A stretch of DNA of 64,000 nt from Nocardia nova (GCF_002933465.1 NZ_PSZE01000007.1:186001-250000); one strand, 5' to 3'; shown: positions 46,762 to 56,629, counted from the first letter of the stretch. Notes: generated by a model from the sequence alone, not told the origin. A program made the numbers and translations.

Positions 46762-48183
46762 GTGCGCAAGATGTATGCGGGTGCCCGGTTACGGCGGTTG
46801 CGCGAAGAACGACGGATGACCCAGGCCGCCCTGGCCAAGTCGTTGGAGCTTTCGCCCAGCTATCTCAATCAGCTGGAACGTGACCAGCGGCCTCTGACGA
46901 TTCCCGTTCTCCTGAAACTCAATTCGACCTTCGATCTGGATGTGCAGTTCTTCGCCGCCGACTCCGACGCGCGGCTGGTCTCGGACCTGCACGAGGTGCT
47001 GGTGGAAGCGGCCGGCGGTACCGCCCCGCCGGCTGCGGAGGTCGAGGACCTCGCCACCCGCCTACCGGAGGTCGCCAAGACCATCGTCGCCATGCATCGC
47101 CGTCTGCGCGCCACCACCGATCAGCTCGATCTCTTGTCGTCGAAGGTCGCCACCCCCGCCGGTACGCCCGGCGTCCCGATGCCCTACGAGGATGTGCGCG
47201 ACTTCTTCTACGACCACCACAACCACATTCCCCAGCTGGATCTGGCCGCTGAACGACTGTTCGACGAATGCGGTCTGACCATCGGATCCATCGATCGCCA
47301 ACTGGCCCGCGTCGCCGAGGAGCGGGCCGGCGTCACTGTTCTGGTCCGCGGCGACGGCGCCGACCCGGCAATCCCGAAACGGCGCTACGACCCCGAGACC
47401 CGCACCCTGATCCTCGCGCGCCGGCTGCGCCCCGGTCAGCGGGCATTCCAGATCGCCACCACCCTCGCCTTCCTGCTGCACGGCGATCTGCTCGACGAGG
47501 TCCTCGACGCCACACCGTCGCTGGTCGGCGAATCGCGGGCCCTGGCCCGGGTCGGGCTGGCCAACTATTTCGCGGGTGCGGTGGTGCTGCCGTACGGCAA
47601 GTTCCTGCGCTCGGCCGAGGAACTGTCCTACGACATCGATCTGCTCTCGCTGCGATTCGAGGTCGGCTTCGAGACGGTCTGCCACCGGCTGAGCACCCTG
47701 CAGCGGCAGGGACAGCGCGGGGTGCCGTTCTTCTTCGTCCGCACCGACCGCGCGGGCAACATCTCGAAACGGCAGTCCGCCACCGCATTTCACTTCTCCA
47801 GGGTGGGCGGCAGCTGCCCGCTGTGGGTGGTGCACGAGGCGTTCTCACATCCCGGCCGGATCCTCACGCAGGTCGCGGCCATGCCGGACGGCCGGCGCTA
47901 TCTGTGGATCGCGCGCACGACCTATCCCAGTCCGCATGGATTCGGCACCGCCACCAAGGAGTTCGCGGTCGGGCTGGGCTGCGATATCGAATACGCCGAT
48001 CGGCTGGTGTACTCGCAAGGCCTGCAACTCGACGAACCCGCCGCCGCGGTGCCGATCGGCGCCGGATGCAAGGTGTGCGAGCGGCCCGCCTGTCCGCAGC
48101 GTGCGTTCCCACAGATCGGCCGCCCGCTGGCGGTCACCGAGAACTCCAGCGTCGATCTGCCGTATCCGCCCGCGATTCGGTGA
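46762..48183 (+). CDS. RamB/PrpR-type transcriptional regulator (XRE + IrrE-like + DUF2083)
   Basis: A GTG start gives 473 residues: VRKMYAGARLRRLREERRMT, the XRE helix-turn-helix with LAKSLELSPSYLNQLERDQR (about 21-60), a middle ImmA/IrrE-like domain (about 155-290) and a C-terminal short-chain fatty-acyl regulator domain with VGGSCPLWVVHEAFSHPGRI and the cysteines in CKVCERPACPQRAFP. Mycobacterial Rv0465c (RamB) and PrpR, which control glyoxylate and methylcitrate genes in response to acyl-CoA, have this layout. No aceA or prp gene is nearby, so the target set is unknown. The stop TGA directly abuts the recG stop TCA (TGATCA). Confidence 0.9.
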   Translation: MRKMYAGARLRRLREERRMTQAALAKSLELSPSYLNQLERDQRPLTIPVLLKLNSTFDLDVQFFAADSDARLVSDLHEVLVEAAGGTAPPAAEVEDLATRLPEVAKTIVAMHRRLRATTDQLDLLSSKVATPAGTPGVPMPYEDVRDFFYDHHNHIPQLDLAAERLFDECGLTIGSIDRQLARVAEERAGVTVLVRGDGADPAIPKRRYDPETRTLILARRLRPGQRAFQIATTLAFLLHGDLLDEVLDATPSLVGESRALARVGLANYFAGAVVLPYGKFLRSAEELSYDIDLLSLRFEVGFETVCHRLSTLQRQGQRGVPFFFVRTDRAGNISKRQSATAFHFSRVGGSCPLWVVHEAFSHPGRILTQVAAMPDGRRYLWIARTTYPSPHGFGTATKEFAVGLGCDIEYADRLVYSQGLQLDEPAAAVPIGAGCKVCERPACPQRAFPQIGRPLAVTENSSVDLPYPPAIR

Positions 48184-50475
48184 TCAGGACTTCGCCAGAT
48201 ATTCCAGCCGCTCGGAGTCGACGGCGGCATGCATCATATTTGCCAAGCCCGGATGGTCGGTCAGCCCCGGATCGGCGTCCACGACCTCCCGCGCCAGCAC
48301 CTGGGCGGTGGTGATGACGTCGAGATCGTCGAGCAACGAGAGCAGTTTCAGGGAGCGCGCGGTACCCGACTGCGCGGAACCCAGCACATCGCCCTCCCGC
48401 CGCTGCCGCAGATCGAGCACCGACAGTTCGAAACCGTCGAGCGTGCCGGCCACCGCCTCCAGCCGCGCCATGGCCGTACCCATCGGCGAGGTTTCGGTGA
48501 TGAGCAGGCACAGACCCGGATGCTTGCCACGGCCCACCCGGCCGCGCAGCTGATGCAGCTGGCTGACGCCGAACCGATCGGCGTCCACGATGACCATGAC
48601 GGTCGCGTTGGGCACGTCGACGCCTACCTCGACGACCGTGGTGCAGACCAGCACGTCGATATCGCCGTCGTTGAACGAGCGCATCACGCGGTCTTTGTCG
48701 TCGGTCGGGAGCCGGCCGTGCAATAAGCCCAGACGCAGGTCGGCCAGCGGCCCGGTGCGCAGCGTGTCGAAGACGTCGATCGCGGCGTGGGTAGCCGGCG
48801 CCTCACCCGTGCCCTCGTCGGCTTGTTTCCGGCTCTTGCCTTTCGACTTGGCGCCCTTCTTCGGTGCGCCGTCGTCCTCCTCGTCGCCGATGCGGGAGCA
48901 CACCACGTACGCCTGCCGGCCCGCCGCCACCTCCTCGCGGATCCGCTCCCAGGCGCGCTCGACCCACGCCGGTTTCATCCGGGCGGGCACCACCCGGGTG
49001 GTGATCGGTGAGCGCCCGCGCGGCAGCTCGGTCAGGGTGGAGGTTTCCAGATCACCGAGGGTGGTCATCGCGATGGTGCGTGGAATCGGCGTCGCGGTCA
49101 TCACCAGCAGATGCGGGGTGATGCCGTCTTTCGCTTTGGCGCGCAAGGCATCTCGCTGCTCCACGCCGAATCGGTGCTGTTCGTCGACGATCACCATGCC
49201 CAGGTCGAAGAATTCGACCGCGTCCTGAATCAGCGCGTGCGTGCCGATCACGATGCCGGCCGTCCCGGTCACCACGTCCAGCAGTGCCGCCTTCTTCGCA
49301 CTCGCCGACATCGAACCGGTCAGCAGCACCACCTTGGTGGCCCGGTCGGCGGCGCCCAGTTCGCCCGCCGCACCGAGATCGCCGAGCATGGACCGCAGCG
49401 ACCGATAATGCTGGGCGGCAAGGACTTCCGTCGGCGCCAGTAGCGCACACTGCAGTCCGGCGTCGACCACCTGCAGCATCGCGTGCAGGGCGACGATGGT
49501 CTTACCGGAACCGACCTCACCCTGCAGCAGCCGATGCATGGGATGCGGGCGCGACAGGTCGCCGGAGATCTCGGCGATCACCTTGTTCTGGCCGGCCGTC
49601 AGCTCGAACGGCAGGCGCTGTTCGAATTCGGCGGCGATGCCGTCGGAGCGCGGCGGGCACGGCCGCGCGGTGCGCCCGGCCGCGTCGTGGCGGCGTTGGG
49701 CCAGTACCAGCTGCAGCGCCAGCGCCTCGTCGAAACGCAGCCGCTGCCGGGCCTGGTCGATATCGGATTTGTGTTCGGGCAGGTGGATCAGCCGCAGCGC
49801 ATCCGAGACGGGCAGCAGTTCGTGGTCCTCGCGAAGATCCGCCGGCAACGGATCGTCGATCGGATCGAGTTGGTCGAGCACCTGCCGCACACACGCCAGG
49901 ATGTCCCAGCTCTGCACCTTGGCGGTCGCCGGATATACCGGAATGTACTCCCGTTCGAAGAACGAGATATCCACTCCCCCGGCACCTTTCGCACTCTCCG
50001 CTAGTCCGCGCAGGGCGCCGCCGCCGCGGACGGAGGTGAGGCTGTCCACCGATTCGGCGGTCTCGGGCAGGATCAGATACGAGGGATGCGACAGATTCCA
50101 GCGATCCGGCCGCCACCAGTGCACGGTGCCCGACATCATGGCCCGGACACCCTGTTTGACAAGGTAACTCACCTTGTCACCGTTGAAGAAGGTGATCTCC
50201 ACCGGTTTCGCGGAGCCGGTGTCCAGTTCCACCTTGAGCAGTTTGCCGCGGCGCTGCCGCATCGGCCGCAGTTCGGTCTTTCTCACCCGGCCCACCACCG
50301 TGATGTGGGCGCCCTCCTCGGGGGCCTCCTCGGTGAGCGGCTGCCCCTGGGTGGCGTAGCGCAGCGGATAGTGGCGCAGCAGATCCTCGACGATATGCAT
50401 ATCGAAGGCGTCGGCCAGCGGTTCGGCCGCCTTCACCCCCAGCACGTGATCGAGCCGGTCGCTCAGTGTCGCCAT
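48184..50475 (-). CDS. recG: ATP-dependent DNA helicase RecG
   Basis: The 763-residue helicase reverses stalled forks and branch-migrates Holliday junctions. An OB-fold wedge domain (about 60-160) comes first: GAHITVVGRVRKTELRPMR. Helicase motifs are RLLQGEVGSGKTIVALHAM (Walker A), LAPTEVLAAQHY, VIVDEQHRFGVEQRDAL (DEQH box), VMTATPIPRTIAMT, and motif VI LHQLRGRVGRGKH. A Lys/Gly-rich insert with Glu/Asp (about 530-560, GAKSKGKSRKQADEG) is an actinobacterial extra. It starts right after the stop of the DAK gene. The order DAK-recG agrees with M. tuberculosis Rv2974c-Rv2973c. Confidence 0.97.
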   Translation of the reverse strand: MATLSDRLDHVLGVKAAEPLADAFDMHIVEDLLRHYPLRYATQGQPLTEEAPEEGAHITVVGRVRKTELRPMRQRRGKLLKVELDTGSAKPVEITFFNGDKVSYLVKQGVRAMMSGTVHWWRPDRWNLSHPSYLILPETAESVDSLTSVRGGGALRGLAESAKGAGGVDISFFEREYIPVYPATAKVQSWDILACVRQVLDQLDPIDDPLPADLREDHELLPVSDALRLIHLPEHKSDIDQARQRLRFDEALALQLVLAQRRHDAAGRTARPCPPRSDGIAAEFEQRLPFELTAGQNKVIAEISGDLSRPHPMHRLLQGEVGSGKTIVALHAMLQVVDAGLQCALLAPTEVLAAQHYRSLRSMLGDLGAAGELGAADRATKVVLLTGSMSASAKKAALLDVVTGTAGIVIGTHALIQDAVEFFDLGMVIVDEQHRFGVEQRDALRAKAKDGITPHLLVMTATPIPRTIAMTTLGDLETSTLTELPRGRSPITTRVVPARMKPAWVERAWERIREEVAAGRQAYVVCSRIGDEEDDGAPKKGAKSKGKSRKQADEGTGEAPATHAAIDVFDTLRTGPLADLRLGLLHGRLPTDDKDRVMRSFNDGDIDVLVCTTVVEVGVDVPNATVMVIVDADRFGVSQLHQLRGRVGRGKHPGLCLLITETSPMGTAMARLEAVAGTLDGFELSVLDLRQRREGDVLGSAQSGTARSLKLLSLLDDLDVITTAQVLAREVVDADPGLTDHPGLANMMHAAVDSERLEYLAKS

Positions 50476-52413
50476 CTACTCCACCCCGATCTGGACCAGG
50501 TCCACAGCCTGTCCGCCGTCGTAGGTGACGACCTCGACGCCGGGAAATTCCGTGGTGATATGTGTGGTGAGCTCGTCGGCCAATCCGGCGGGCGCCTGCG
50601 CGCCCAGCAGCAGCGTCACCAGTTCCCCGCCTAGCCCGAGCATGCGATCGAGCAGGGTGCGGGCGGCCCGGCGCAGGTCCGGATCGATGACGACCACGTC
50701 GTGACCGACCAGGCCGAGACCGTCGCCCCGTTCGCACGTGCCGACCATGGTCAGCGCGCGTTCGGTGGCGACGCGCACCGCGCCCCACCGGGTACTGGCT
50801 GCCGATTGCGACATCGTCAGCGCATCGTCGACGGCCAGGCTGCCGCTGTCGTGCAGGGCGAGGGCCGCCAGCCCCTGCACCATGGAGCCGCTGGGCAACA
50901 TCATCACCTCGCGCCACCCGTCCCGGGCGGCCATACCGATCGCCACCAGCTCCGGCGCGGGCAGCGCCCCGTTAGGCAGCACCAGCACCTCCCGCTGCGG
51001 CATCGCGCGAATGGTGGCCAGCAGCCGGTCGGCGGTCACCGCACCGGTGAGCACGACCGCCCCGGAGTCCTCGAACAACCGCACCGCCCCGGCGCCGGTG
51101 GCGATCGCGAGAATGCCTCGATCGGACTGTCCTTGCGCGGCAACGGACGTGCCGAACAACCCCTCGATCCGGATGTTGCCGAGGGCGCCGGCGGCGAGGC
51201 CCGCCTCCACCGCGGCACCGGCATCGGCGCAATGCACGTGCGCCGACCAGCTGCCCTCGCCGTCGCCTACGACGACCACCGAATCTCCGAGCGCGGCAAG
51301 GGCGCGACGCAGCCGGTCGATACGCGCCGGATCGGTCTCGCCGATCCGGTACATGACCTCGTACTGCGGCACGCTCGGCCGATTCCGCCGGCCGGACTCC
51401 TCACCGGCGCGCCGGACCGCCTCCGTGCCGGATTCACTCGGCGGCGAGATCACCGGCAGCACAGCATCTTTCGTTTGCGACCGGGTACTCGTGAGGTGCG
51501 CGCGATCGAAGCGCGCCGGTACCCCGCGACTCGCGACGGAACCGTCGCCGGCGAGCGCATCCGGCCGGGCGCCCTCGGGACGCTTCGGCGAATCCGCCTG
51601 CGCCGCGGTGTCGTTCGCCCGCCCGGTGGGTGAGTCGTCACGGGGAGCATCGCGTCGCATCGGCCCGGCGGCCCGCCGCGCAGGGGCGGAATCGGTCACC
51701 CGGTAGACCGGACGGGCGGGCGCGCTCCCGGTGCACACCTCCACCAGGGCGTCCAGCAGTACCAGCAGCCCGCGCGCCCCGGCATCGACCACACCGGCCG
51801 CACGCAACACGACCAGTTGCGACGGTGTCTCACCGAGCGCCTTCACCGCGCCGTCGGCGGCGGCGACGGCCACCGCCGCGACCGCCGCCTCCGCACAGTC
51901 CTCGGCGCGGTCCGCGGCCGCCTCCAGCACGGTGAGCATGGTGCCCTCGACCGGTTCGCTCAGCGATTCCCGGACCAGTACCGCCGCCCGGCGCAACGCG
52001 TTACGCAGCGTGGCCGCGGTGAGACCGTCGCGATCGGCGGATTCGGCCAGCCCCCGCAGGACCTGCGACAGGATGATGCCCGAATTCCCGCACGCCGCGG
52101 CGGTCGCGGCCCGGGCCATGGCTCCGAGCAGACCGGCGGCATCGTCAGGCAGATCGGCCGGGTCGGGCGCATCGGCGGCGGGCACATCGGCGGCGGGTAC
52201 ATCAGCGGCGGGCACATCGGCGGCGCCGGGTATCTCCGTCGCGGCGAGCGCGGCGCGCATGGTGATGAGTAGATTGGTTCCGGTGTCGGAATCGGCCACC
52301 GGGAAGACGTTCAGCGCGTTGATCTCCTCGCGATGGGCGAGCAGGTGTTCCACACACAGCGCACCCCATTGCCGCAGTGCGGCCGCATCGAGCCTCTCCC
52401 GGACCCCGCGCAC
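50476..52413 (-). CDS. DAK2/DegV-linked protein, FakA-like
   Basis: From the GTG at 52413, preceded by GGAAGGA, the protein has 645 residues. The N-terminal DhaL/DAK2 domain has NVFPVADSDTGTNLLITM and ACGNSGIILSQVLRG, with the three Asp/His-type metal ligands in PVADSDTGTN. A long disordered linker (about 270-380) follows, and the C-terminal domain (DAK1_2 type) has YEVMYRIGETDPARIDRLRR, GDSVVVVGDGEGSWSAHVH and VLPNGALPAPE. FakA kinases phosphorylate fatty acids held by FakB (DegV). In M. tuberculosis the gene is recalled as split (Rv2974c/Rv2975c); here it is whole. A 15-base repeat lengthens residues around 65. Confidence 0.9.
   Translation of the reverse strand: MRGVRERLDAAALRQWGALCVEHLLAHREEINALNVFPVADSDTGTNLLITMRAALAATEIPGAADVPAADVPAADVPAADAPDPADLPDDAAGLLGAMARAATAAACGNSGIILSQVLRGLAESADRDGLTAATLRNALRRAAVLVRESLSEPVEGTMLTVLEAAADRAEDCAEAAVAAVAVAAADGAVKALGETPSQLVVLRAAGVVDAGARGLLVLLDALVEVCTGSAPARPVYRVTDSAPARRAAGPMRRDAPRDDSPTGRANDTAAQADSPKRPEGARPDALAGDGSVASRGVPARFDRAHLTSTRSQTKDAVLPVISPPSESGTEAVRRAGEESGRRNRPSVPQYEVMYRIGETDPARIDRLRRALAALGDSVVVVGDGEGSWSAHVHCADAGAAVEAGLAAGALGNIRIEGLFGTSVAAQGQSDRGILAIATGAGAVRLFEDSGAVVLTGAVTADRLLATIRAMPQREVLVLPNGALPAPELVAIGMAARDGWREVMMLPSGSMVQGLAALALHDSGSLAVDDALTMSQSAASTRWGAVRVATERALTMVGTCERGDGLGLVGHDVVVIDPDLRRAARTLLDRMLGLGGELVTLLLGAQAPAGLADELTTHITTEFPGVEVVTYDGGQAVDLVQIGVE
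52171..52230 (-). repeat. Four 15-bp tandem repeats inside the FakA-like gene
   Basis: ATCGGCGGCGGGCAC occurs four times in a row (52171, 52186, 52201, 52216); three copies differ at single bases and the last is diverged at its end. It encodes repeated VPAAD/DVPAA residues within the DhaL domain in a surface-loop position. The copy number is likely to vary between strains, always in frame. Confidence 0.9.
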
Positions 52414-52737
52414 GTCACCGTCCTTCCCGCCACCGCGATCACACCGTCGAATCCGCCAGCCAGGGTAGTCGTCCACACCGACAGCCTCGACACGCGAAGC
52501 CCGGTACGGACGGGGATCCGGCGGCGAAGACGAGGCGGCCGCGGATCGGTGCGCGCGGCGAGCCCCGGGGCGATTGGACATCGAATACGACCGGCCGCTA
52601 CTCTTGCAGGGTTGCCTCACGCGGCCGCTGCCCGGTCGCGTTGACCGGCGGTAGCGCTGGTAGGCATTGAGGATAAAGTTTCCGGACAGGCTGTCTCCCC
52701 GACAGCGGTCCCCCATGACATGAAGGAGCTCGCGACT

Positions 52738-52929
52738 ATGGCTGCCGTCTGCGACGTCTGCGCCAAGGGCCCCGGCTTCGGTAAGTCGGTTTCGCACTCG
52801 CACCGGCGCACCAACCGTCGCTGGAACCCGAACATCCAGACCGTTCGTGCGCAGGTTGCCCCCGGCAACACCCGCCGCATGAACGTCTGCACCTCCTGCC
52901 TGAAGGCCGGAAAGGTTGTTCGCGGCTGA
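52738..52929 (+). CDS. rpmB: 50S ribosomal protein L28
   Basis: The 63-residue protein starts at the ATG at 52738 after AAGGAG. It reads [20 protein letters not shown], then [18 protein letters not shown] and [13 protein letters not shown], with two CxxC pairs that bind zinc. This is the standard actinobacterial L28. It is divergent from the FakA-like gene, as in mycobacteria (rpmB1 beside Rv2975c). A strong hairpin terminator follows 16 bases later. Confidence 0.98.
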   Translation: MAAVCDVCAKGPGFGKSVSHSHRRTNRRWNPNIQTVRAQVAPGNTRRMNVCTSCLKAGKVVRG

Positions 52930-52945
52930 GCTGCGTAGACATCTT

Positions 52946-52983
52946 CAACGCCCCGGCGCACCCACAGGGTGACCGGGGCGTTG
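52946..52983 (+). terminator. Long hairpin terminator after rpmB
   Basis: CAACGCCCCGG pairs perfectly with CCGGGGCGTTG, and an inner CACCC-ACA-GGGTG stem closes the loop, giving 16 paired bases in all. It starts 16 bases after the rpmB stop. No T run follows. It ends before the acetyltransferase start at 53027. Confidence 0.85.
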
Positions 52984-53026
52984 TCATGTGGTCACTCGGC
53001 GTCATATGGTCACCCGGTGCGACGCG

Positions 53027-53584
53027 ATGGTGAACCCGCACCGTCCACGGATCGCGTCGGCGTCCACCGAATACGCCCGTGACCTGGCGATCTGCCATAT
53101 CGAATCGTGGCGTGAGGCCTACCGCGGCCTGGTGCCCGACCACGTGCTCGCCGCCTTCGACGTCGACCGCCGCACCGCCCGGTGGGCCGCGCTCATCGAC
53201 TCGATCGACGAGAGCGCGACGACCGATCGAACGGCCCACACCATCGTGCTGGCCGTCGACGACACCCGCGCCCCCGGCGACCGCGTCCTCGGATTCGCAC
53301 ACGCCGGCCCGCCTCGCGACGAACCGCGCGTCGCCGATCGGGAACTGTATGCGCTCTATGTCCGGGCCGACCGATATGGCACCGGAGTCGCACAGGAATT
53401 GCTGCGTGCGATTCTCCTCCCCGACACCGACACCGTGCTATGGGTGTTCGAGGAGAATCCACGCGCCCGGAATTTCTATCGAAAGTTCGGATTCGCCGCC
53501 GACGAGGCCCGCCGAATCGAACCGTTCTCCCTGGCGAGCGAGATCCGGATGATCGCCCGCCGCCCGGTTACCGGGCGCCGTTGA
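53027..53584 (+). CDS. GNAT family N-acetyltransferase
   Basis: The 185-residue protein has the GNAT fold: HIESWREAYRGLVPDHVLAA near the start, ELYALYVRADRYGTGVAQEL (strand 4 and the acetyl-CoA loop, with G-T-G-V-A in place of the ideal RxxGxG/A) and VFEENPRARNFYRKFGFAAD (strand 5 and the following helix). These enzymes acetylate amines; the substrate is unknown. Several ATG and GTG codons at 52988-53030 could start it and no ribosome site decides; I use 53027. Its last 17 bases overlap the end of the small secreted-protein gene on the other strand. Confidence 0.85.
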   Translation: MVNPHRPRIASASTEYARDLAICHIESWREAYRGLVPDHVLAAFDVDRRTARWAALIDSIDESATTDRTAHTIVLAVDDTRAPGDRVLGFAHAGPPRDEPRVADRELYALYVRADRYGTGVAQELLRAILLPDTDTVLWVFEENPRARNFYRKFGFAADEARRIEPFSLASEIRMIARRPVTGRR

Positions 53585-53846
53585 AGCAGTCGAGTCCGCC
53601 CTGTGCGCTGATGCTCTGGAAGATGCACAGACCGCGCGCATTGACGTTGGACGACAGCGACGACGAACCCGTCTGCGGATCCCACAGGGCCAGCACCGGT
53701 CCCGCGTGCTGAGTGGTGGTGACCTCTTCCTGCGGGGTGGCCGGCTCCAGCGGCAGGCCGGCGGCCTGCGCTATCGCGGGTGCGCCGAGGACCGCCGCAC
53801 CGGCGGCGACGGCGACTACGGCACCGCGCACGGATGTGATCTGCAT
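53568..53846 (-). CDS. Small secreted protein, unknown function
   Basis: The 92-residue product has a signal peptide: MQITSVRGAVVAVAAGAAVL, with the predicted cut after APAIAQA near residue 28. The mature part is about 64 residues, with LALWDPQTGSSSLSSNVNAR and two cysteines in GLCIFQSISAQGGLDCFNG, which may form a disulfide. I do not recognise a family; similar short exported proteins are common in Nocardia. It is convergent with the acetyltransferase gene and overlaps it by 17 bases. The ATG has a moderate upstream AGGAG. Confidence 0.7.
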   Translation of the reverse strand: MQITSVRGAVVAVAAGAAVLGAPAIAQAAGLPLEPATPQEEVTTTQHAGPVLALWDPQTGSSSLSSNVNARGLCIFQSISAQGGLDCFNGAR

Positions 53847-53884
53847 GCATCTGCTCCTGTTTCGCTCGAACTGTTACGCCGCGG

Positions 53885-54562
53885 TCAGGGCAAGCGCCAA
53901 TCGACCGGGGCGGCCCCCAATGTACCGAGCAATTCGTTGGTGCGGGAGAAAGGCCTCGAACCGAAGAAACCGCGCGAGGCCGACAGCGGTGAGGGATGGG
54001 CGGATTCGATGATCGGGACATCGCCGAGCATCGGCTTCAACGTCGAGGCGTCGCGGCCCCACAGAATCGCCACCAGCGGCTGCTCGCGGGCCACGAGCGC
54101 GCGAATTGCCTGCTCGGTCACCGCTTCCCAGCCCTTGCCCCGATGCGATGCGGGCCGGCCGGGCGAGACCGTCAGCACTCGGTTCAGCAGCAGCACACCC
54201 TGATCCGACCACGGCGAGAGGTCACCGCACGACGGAGTCGGATGGCCGAGATCGCGCGAATATTCGGAGAAGATGTTGGCCAGGCTGCGCGGTACCGGCG
54301 AAACATCCGGCGCCACCGAGAAACTCAAGCCCATCGCATGACCGGGGGTCGGATACGGGTCCTGTCCGACGATCAGCACGCGCACCTTGTCGAAGGGGCG
54401 GGTGAAGGCGCGTAAGACGTTCTCTCCCTTGGGGAAGTATCCGCGTCCGGCGGCATTTTCCGCCCGCAGGAACTCGCCCATCTCGGTGATCCGGTCGGTC
54501 ACCGGTTCCAATGCCTCGGCCCAGCCCGTATCGATGATCTGCGGCAGTGGTTTCGCGCCCAT
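53885..54562 (-). CDS. ung: Uracil-DNA glycosylase
   Basis: The 225-residue enzyme removes uracil from DNA. It starts at the ATG at 54562 with [20 protein letters not shown]; a longer frame to 54634 is not typical of Ung. The catalytic water-activating motif [30 protein letters not shown] and the C-terminal [18 protein letters not shown] are present. Length is normal. It follows thiL by 74 bases on the same strand, the same order as in mycobacteria. Confidence 0.97.
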   Translation of the reverse strand: MGAKPLPQIIDTGWAEALEPVTDRITEMGEFLRAENAAGRGYFPKGENVLRAFTRPFDKVRVLIVGQDPYPTPGHAMGLSFSVAPDVSPVPRSLANIFSEYSRDLGHPTPSCGDLSPWSDQGVLLLNRVLTVSPGRPASHRGKGWEAVTEQAIRALVAREQPLVAILWGRDASTLKPMLGDVPIIESAHPSPLSASRGFFGSRPFSRTNELLGTLGAAPVDWRLP

Positions 54563-54636
54563 GTCGGGAAAAGATAGTCGCCGCGGCTCGGCGTCGTCAC
54601 GCCACCCACCCGGCGTCGCGTCATCGGGCCGCACCG

Positions 54637-55626
54637 TTATTCACCCCCTCCGAACGACTCCCAGCCCAGCGGCCCCGACCACCGCGCTCCGTCGACGAAA
54701 ACGCCGGAGCCGGTGCACACCCGGCCGATCGTCCGCCAGCCCGGCGGGATCGCGGTGCCGGCCCCGAAGGTGGCGACGAAGGCATGATCCTCACCGCCGG
54801 TGAGCACCCAGCCGAGCGGGTCGGCGTGCAGCGCGTCCGCGACCGGCGACAGCGCCGGATCCGCCACGGCCGCCGAGTCGACATCGACCGCCACACCGGA
54901 GGATTCGGCGATATGAGACAGATCCGCGAGCAGTCCGTCGGAGACATCGGTCATCGCGGTGATCTCCGTGGCGTCCGGCAGCTCCAGCACGGCCGAATAC
55001 GGCGGCCGCGGAACCCGGTGGGCGGCAATCACATCGGCGAATCGCTCGGCGCCGGCAGCACCGGCCGACAGGGCCGCCAATCCGGCCGCCGACCAACCGA
55101 GCCGGCCGGCGACCGCGACGATATCGCCGTCGCGCGCCCCTGAGCGCAGCACTGCCCGACCTCGCGGATCACCGAACGCGGTCACCGAGATCACCACCTG
55201 GGGGCTGCGCACCACATCGCCCCCGGCGATCGATGCCCCGGCCCGCCGCGCCTCCACCCACATACCGTCGACCAACCCGTCGACGAACGTCACCGCCGTC
55301 TCGGCGGGACAGCCCAGCGCCACCACGAACGCGCTGGGCGCGGCACCCATCGCGACCACGTCGGCGGCGTTCTGCGCGATCGCCTTGGCCCCGATGTCCT
55401 CCGGACGCGACCAGTCCAGCCGGAAATGCCGATCCTGCACGAGCATGTCCGTGCTGACCACGTATCGCCCGGCCGGGGCCGCCACCACCGCCGCATCGTC
55501 CCCGGGCCCCAGCTCGACGCCGCCACCGAACGAACGCCCGGCGTTCATCCGTTCGATCAGTGCGAATTCGCCCAGGTCGCGCACGGTGCGCGGGCCGTTC
55601 TCGGTGATGTCGCTCTCCTTCTCCAC
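54637..55626 (-). CDS. thiL: Thiamine-monophosphate kinase
   Basis: The 329-residue enzyme phosphorylates thiamine monophosphate to the active diphosphate with ATP. Family text: [77 protein letters not shown], and [20 protein letters not shown]. The acidic metal ligands are in GPGDDAAV and STDML. It starts at a GTG (55626). The 241-base gap to the divergent DUF3515 gene holds no gene that I can see. Confidence 0.96.
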   Translation of the reverse strand: MEKESDITENGPRTVRDLGEFALIERMNAGRSFGGGVELGPGDDAAVVAAPAGRYVVSTDMLVQDRHFRLDWSRPEDIGAKAIAQNAADVVAMGAAPSAFVVALGCPAETAVTFVDGLVDGMWVEARRAGASIAGGDVVRSPQVVISVTAFGDPRGRAVLRSGARDGDIVAVAGRLGWSAAGLAALSAGAAGAERFADVIAAHRVPRPPYSAVLELPDATEITAMTDVSDGLLADLSHIAESSGVAVDVDSAAVADPALSPVADALHADPLGWVLTGGEDHAFVATFGAGTAIPPGWRTIGRVCTGSGVFVDGARWSGPLGWESFGGGE

Positions 55627-55867
55627 ACCCGGTCATGTCACCGGGGACACCACACTCCGACGCTACCCTGTGCCTGGGCAGCGGCACCGGCCCGCATCGG
55701 GGCGAGGTTGCCGAGACCGCGACGCAGCGGGTCCGGTTCGTCGGAGGTCGGCATCGGCCGGACGCCGCGGTATCGCGCCGGCGGCCGTTCGATACCCTCG
55801 AACACGCATTTGCGGACAATCAGCCAGGCGCGACGCCCTGCCCGGCACGAGTGGAGACGAATCCCGG

Positions 55868-56629
55868 ATGAGTAGCGAGACGGACCGGCCGACGGCGGAC
55901 ACTCCGCAGCCCGACCGACCGGAGTCCGCGCCCGGCCTTCCGGCCGCGGCCGACCGCACGGACGCGGATGCGGCCGAGTCTTCCGAGTCGCAGTCGGCCG
56001 AGTCCGAGCCCACCGAGCGCGGCGATTCCGACCGCGACGCCTCGTCGGACATCGAGACCGCCGCCGAGCAGGCCTCCGACGACTCCGGCCCGCAACTGCA
56101 TCCAGCGCTGATCGCGACCGCCGTCGCACTTCCGGTAGCGCTGATTGTCGTCGTCCTCGTCATCGCGGCCATGTCCCGACAATCCGCCGGTCGCGAGCCG
56201 CTGGCGCTGGGTTCGGTACCGGCGCCCGCCGCGTCGAGCCAGGATTGCACCACCCTGCTGGCCGCACTGCCGGCGTCACTCGGCGACGACTACACCACCT
56301 CCGAACTCGCCCAACCGGCTCCGCCCGCGACCGCGGCCTGGCAGTTGCCGGGCGGCGGTGATCCGATCGTGCTGCGCTGCGGCCTGGACCGGCCACTGGA
56401 ATTCAACACGGCGTCCGCCCTGCAGGTGGTCAACGGCGTGAACTGGTTCGAGGTGCGCGATCAGACCAGCGGCGTGACCTCGGGCACCTGGTACGCGGTG
56501 GACCGCGGCACCTATATCGCCGTGACCATGCCTGCCAAGGCGGGTCCCTCTCCGCTGCAGGAGATTTCGAATACGATCGTCAAGACCGTGCCGGCGAAGC
56601 CACTCGATCCGAACCCTGTTCCGAACTGA
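55868..56629 (+). CDS. DUF3515 membrane-anchored protein
   Basis: The 253-residue protein starts at an ATG. Residues 1-75 are disordered, rich in Ser, Glu, Asp and Pro; one membrane helix follows (LIATAVALPVALIVVVLVIA, about 79-98), then an outside domain with SSQDCTTLLAALPASLGDDY and VLRCGLDRPLEF (two cysteines), WFEVRD and RGTYIAVTMPAKAGPSPLQE. This matches the DUF3515 family of exported actinobacterial proteins, of unknown role (Rv2980 in M. tuberculosis), and the position between thiL and ddl is the same. A hairpin shared with ddl follows. Confidence 0.88.
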   Translation: MSSETDRPTADTPQPDRPESAPGLPAAADRTDADAAESSESQSAESEPTERGDSDRDASSDIETAAEQASDDSGPQLHPALIATAVALPVALIVVVLVIAAMSRQSAGREPLALGSVPAPAASSQDCTTLLAALPASLGDDYTTSELAQPAPPATAAWQLPGGGDPIVLRCGLDRPLEFNTASALQVVNGVNWFEVRDQTSGVTSGTWYAVDRGTYIAVTMPAKAGPSPLQEISNTIVKTVPAKPLDPNPVPN

